Shown piece by piece: positions 5,499 through 6,870 of a DNA stretch of 6,870 nt. The stretch's first letter is position 1; every line of letters begins with the position of its first letter. The notes below the pieces were generated by a model, which had not been told where the DNA came from, did not search any database, and saw only the letters and a program-made list of their open reading frames with translations. Source of the DNA: DHVE2 group archaeon. GTDB lineage: Archaea; Thermoplasmatota; Thermoplasmata; Thermoplasmatales; Aciduliprofundaceae. The DNA lies in NCBI GenBank assembly GCA_015520975.1, contig WAOZ01000092.1, forward strand, positions 1 through 6,870, read 5' to 3'. Both the position numbers and the translations under genes were made by a program.

Positions 5499-6340
5499 AG
5501 AATTTTCGCTCTTCTTTCAATTTCTTTCCATCCAACTGTGATATAACCTGTATCGTTTTCAACGGATACCGATGCCGCAGCATTCGCATAATAAATTGAT
5601 GTCTCAATATCAAAGCCTCGATAGAGCGCTGCGTAAAACCCAGCACGAAAGGCATCGCCAGCACCCACCGTATCGCGCACCTCAACGGAATACGCCGGAT
5701 AATGATACCATCCCTTTTGAGGAATGTGAACACTCGCCCCATTTTCTCCTTCAGTTCGTATAATCAATTTATCTCTAAGTGCCTCTCCTGCAAATTCCGC
5801 AGCCTTCTCATATTCAGCACTGTTGCAGAAAAACATATCTGCCATTTGAAGCATCTCAGAGAAAATAGCCTTTGTGTAAAGATAATGTATCTCCTGCGAA
5901 GGGTCGAAAATTATCTTTTTTCCTATGTGTTTTGCTTCGCGCATGAGTTTGAGATAAAAATGTGGATTGCCCGTGGCAAAATGCAGGTACTCAAATTTTT
6001 GCAGCAATTTGGGATCTAAATGAAGCGCAGCTTCATCCATCCACAGACCCTGCGCGACATAGGCCATCTGCACAGAGCCCTTGGATATTATAAAGCACAC
6101 AGGAGTTTTTTCATCATAGACAAAATAACCATCAACATGCTCCTCAAAATCCTTGCCTATCACAGAGAAAACTTTGACCGGGACTTCTAAAGCACGCATA
6201 CTTTTATATGCATTGTATGCTGTTCCTCCAATTCTTCTTTTCCAGCGCTTGATGTTCTTGCTCTCGCCGGGTTCGGCAAACGATTCAATTTCAATGAGCA
6301 CATCGGAATTTATGTGTCCAAAGTAAAGCACAAAGCACAT
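5459..6340 (-). CDS. PfkB-family (ribokinase-like) sugar or nucleoside kinase
   Basis: A cytoplasmic ATP-dependent kinase that phosphorylates a sugar or nucleoside hydroxyl; the substrate is not decided by sequence. The 293-residue protein carries a substrate-contacting N-terminal stretch (GHINSD, Asp13), the first family signature around IGGTAYNAYKSMRAL (37-51), TEGENGA (196-202) in the nucleotide region, and the catalytic second signature RDTVGAGDAFRAGF (222-235) with base Asp229 and the anion-hole Gly-Ala-Gly. The segment between VIGKDF (60-65) and TPVCFII (79-85) is short; most relatives have an extra helix there ending in a GVd-like motif. The ATG follows the DUF123 stop by nine bases, with GGGGAT as a moderate ribosome site, so it is probably in one operon with DUF123 and the ABC ATPase. 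Its 3' end overlaps the convergent 115-residue gene by 40 bases. The family is secure; a ribokinase, adenosine kinase or fructokinase role is open. Confidence 0.92.
   Translation of the reverse strand: MCFVLYFGHINSDVLIEIESFAEPGESKNIKRWKRRIGGTAYNAYKSMRALEVPVKVFSVIGKDFEEHVDGYFVYDEKTPVCFIISKGSVQMAYVAQGLWMDEAALHLDPKLLQKFEYLHFATGNPHFYLKLMREAKHIGKKIIFDPSQEIHYLYTKAIFSEMLQMADMFFCNSAEYEKAAEFAGEALRDKLIIRTEGENGASVHIPQKGWYHYPAYSVEVRDTVGAGDAFRAGFYAALYRGFDIETSIYYANAAASVSVENDTGYITVGWKEIERRAKILQNLSERRRITLL
5497..5530 (+). terminator. Weak candidate terminator for the plus-strand two-gene unit
   Basis: GAAGA (5497-5501) and TCTTC (5510-5514) could pair around an eight-base loop, beginning at the stop codon of the 115-residue gene and followed by the pyrimidine-rich tract CTTTCAATTTCTTTCC. 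The stem is only five base pairs and lies inside the kinase coding region on the other strand, so it may be coincidental. The T-rich run alone could slow archaeal RNA polymerase. Confidence 0.25.
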
Positions 6341-6349
6341 AATAATCCC

Positions 6350-6772
6350 CTAATCTTCCGCACAGAAATAAATTTTGTTGAGTATTTTTTCAACTTCTGC
6401 GAAAATCTCAGGGTTTTTAGAATAAAACAGATGCGACGGTGCAGAAGAATCCGAAGAGCCGAAATTCAATATAAATCCATACTTTTTTGATAGTTCCAAG
6501 CTTATTAACTCTTCGTATTCTTTGGGTAAAGAGACCGCGTGAAAGCCAACAATATCCGTATACCGAAGTAAATAATCTATATGCCAGTGCAGTTTTTTCA
6601 TCTTTCTTAAATGCCGCCCAATTCTGCGCTGCAGATTTCTCTGTGCAGAGCCGATGTAAACATAGTATCCTGCTGGGAAAAATATGTTTCCTAGTGCCCC
6701 TATTTTTATAGTTTTTTCACCTTTGCATCTGATGAATAGCGCGTATATTCCTTTATCCGGTAATTTTTCCAT
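6350..6772 (-). CDS. DUF123 GIY-YIG domain protein, nuclease-like
   Basis: A small archaeal-type GIY-YIG domain protein; members are nuclease-like, but their cellular role is not established, and some are fused to endonuclease III. With the ATG at 6772 the product is 140 residues. The domain begins at once with GIY (8-10, KGIYALFI); KIGALGNIFFPAGYYVYIGS contains the second half (YIG 39-41). It continues with RRIGRHLR (49-56), the helix after HWHIDYLLRY (62-71), and acidic YEELISLELSKKYG. The C-terminal segment reads GSSDSSAPSHLFY (105-117); from memory relatives have two Cys here (SDCxCxSHL), replaced by Ser and Ala. An upstream ATG at 6799 adds nine residues read inside the ABC gene and not typical of the family, so 6772 is preferred although the ribosome site is weak. 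It overlaps the ABC gene by 20 bases, and the kinase follows after nine bases. Confidence 0.85.
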   Translation of the reverse strand: MEKLPDKGIYALFIRCKGEKTIKIGALGNIFFPAGYYVYIGSAQRNLQRRIGRHLRKMKKLHWHIDYLLRYTDIVGFHAVSLPKEYEELISLELSKKYGFILNFGSSDSSAPSHLFYSKNPEIFAEVEKILNKIYFCAED

Positions 6773-6870
6773 CCCGTATCTCAAGGATTCTTGTGGCATA
6801 TTTTTTCAATCTGAGGTCATGCGTTGCGATTATTATCGTTTTTCCTTCAGCGTTCAGTTCTTTGAACAAC
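6753..6870 (-). CDS. ABC transporter ATP-binding protein, C-terminal 38 residues
   Basis: A frame entering from the right edge (first full codon 6869-6867) encodes 38 residues and stops at TAA (6755-6753). It reads LFKELNAEGKTIIIATHDLR, then a segment ending ATRILEIRDGKITG. This is the end of an ABC nucleotide-binding domain: the strand TIIIATHD carries the switch histidine (H-loop), followed by the usual helix and the closing RILEIRDGKI strand pair. The pattern most resembles LolD/MacB/FtsE-like ATPases that partner with FtsX-type permeases, but Walker A, the signature motif and any permease lie outside the window, so the substrate is unknown. Its 3' end overlaps the start of the DUF123 gene, which suggests co-transcription and coupled translation. 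Confidence 0.85.
   Translation of the reverse strand, partial: LFKELNAEGKTIIIATHDLRLKKYATRILEIRDGKITG

Noticed and set aside
5470..5742. A 90-codon open frame on the minus strand inside the kinase gene
   Set aside because: It is a shifted-frame shadow of the PfkB gene, whose catalytic motif lies in the main frame; it has no recognisable domain or ribosome site.
6773..6799. DUF123 start at the upstream ATG (6799)
   Set aside because: The extra nine residues lie within the ABC coding region and precede the usual domain start; there is no Shine-Dalgarno before that ATG.
1..6870. tRNA or other RNA genes, CRISPR arrays, insertion sequences, long direct repeats
   Set aside because: None seen on reading both strands. 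Nearly all sequence is coding with short gaps; a covariance-model scan was not possible.

Overview
The window looks archaeal. Shine-Dalgarno sites have the GGTGA form, T/A-rich box A elements sit upstream of several genes, and two genes appear to start at an ATG about 26-28 bases below a box A, as in leaderless archaeal mRNAs. The gene content fits a euryarchaeon: a single-domain M24 prolidase, a DUF123 GIY-YIG protein and a PfkB kinase. A bacterial-type MutS is found in only some archaea. An Aciduliprofundum/DHVE2-like or other Thermoplasmata lineage is my best guess, from gene content and promoter style only; no sequence search was run.

Layout. The left half (1-4827) is read entirely on the minus strand: an aldo/keto reductase (4827-3865), a Xaa-Pro peptidase (3767-2685), mutS (2641-161), and the first 35 codons of an unrecognised gene (106-1). 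These genes are close together, but each seems to have its own promoter in the short gap before it. A 156-base divergent promoter region (4828-4983) holds box A elements pointing both ways, plus an inverted repeat near the expected reductase transcription start. From there a two-gene plus-strand unit (4984-5498) encodes unrecognised proteins of 55 and 115 residues joined by a TGATG stop/start overlap. It meets, tail to tail with a 40-base coding overlap, a minus-strand cluster: the end of an ABC transporter ATPase (from the right edge to 6753), a DUF123 GIY-YIG protein (6772-6350) and a PfkB-family kinase (6340-5459). Tight spacing suggests these three are one operon.

Functional picture. Most of the window is housekeeping: mismatch recognition, dipeptide hydrolysis, carbonyl reduction, and phosphorylation of a sugar or nucleoside. 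The least explained part is the coupled 55/115-residue gene pair. The other points of interest are a bacterial clamp-binding-like motif in MutS, with no mutL next to the gene, and a DUF123 protein that seems to lack the family's usual C-terminal cysteines. No RNA genes, CRISPR arrays, insertion sequences or long repeats were seen, and no stretch over 300 bases lacks a gene.
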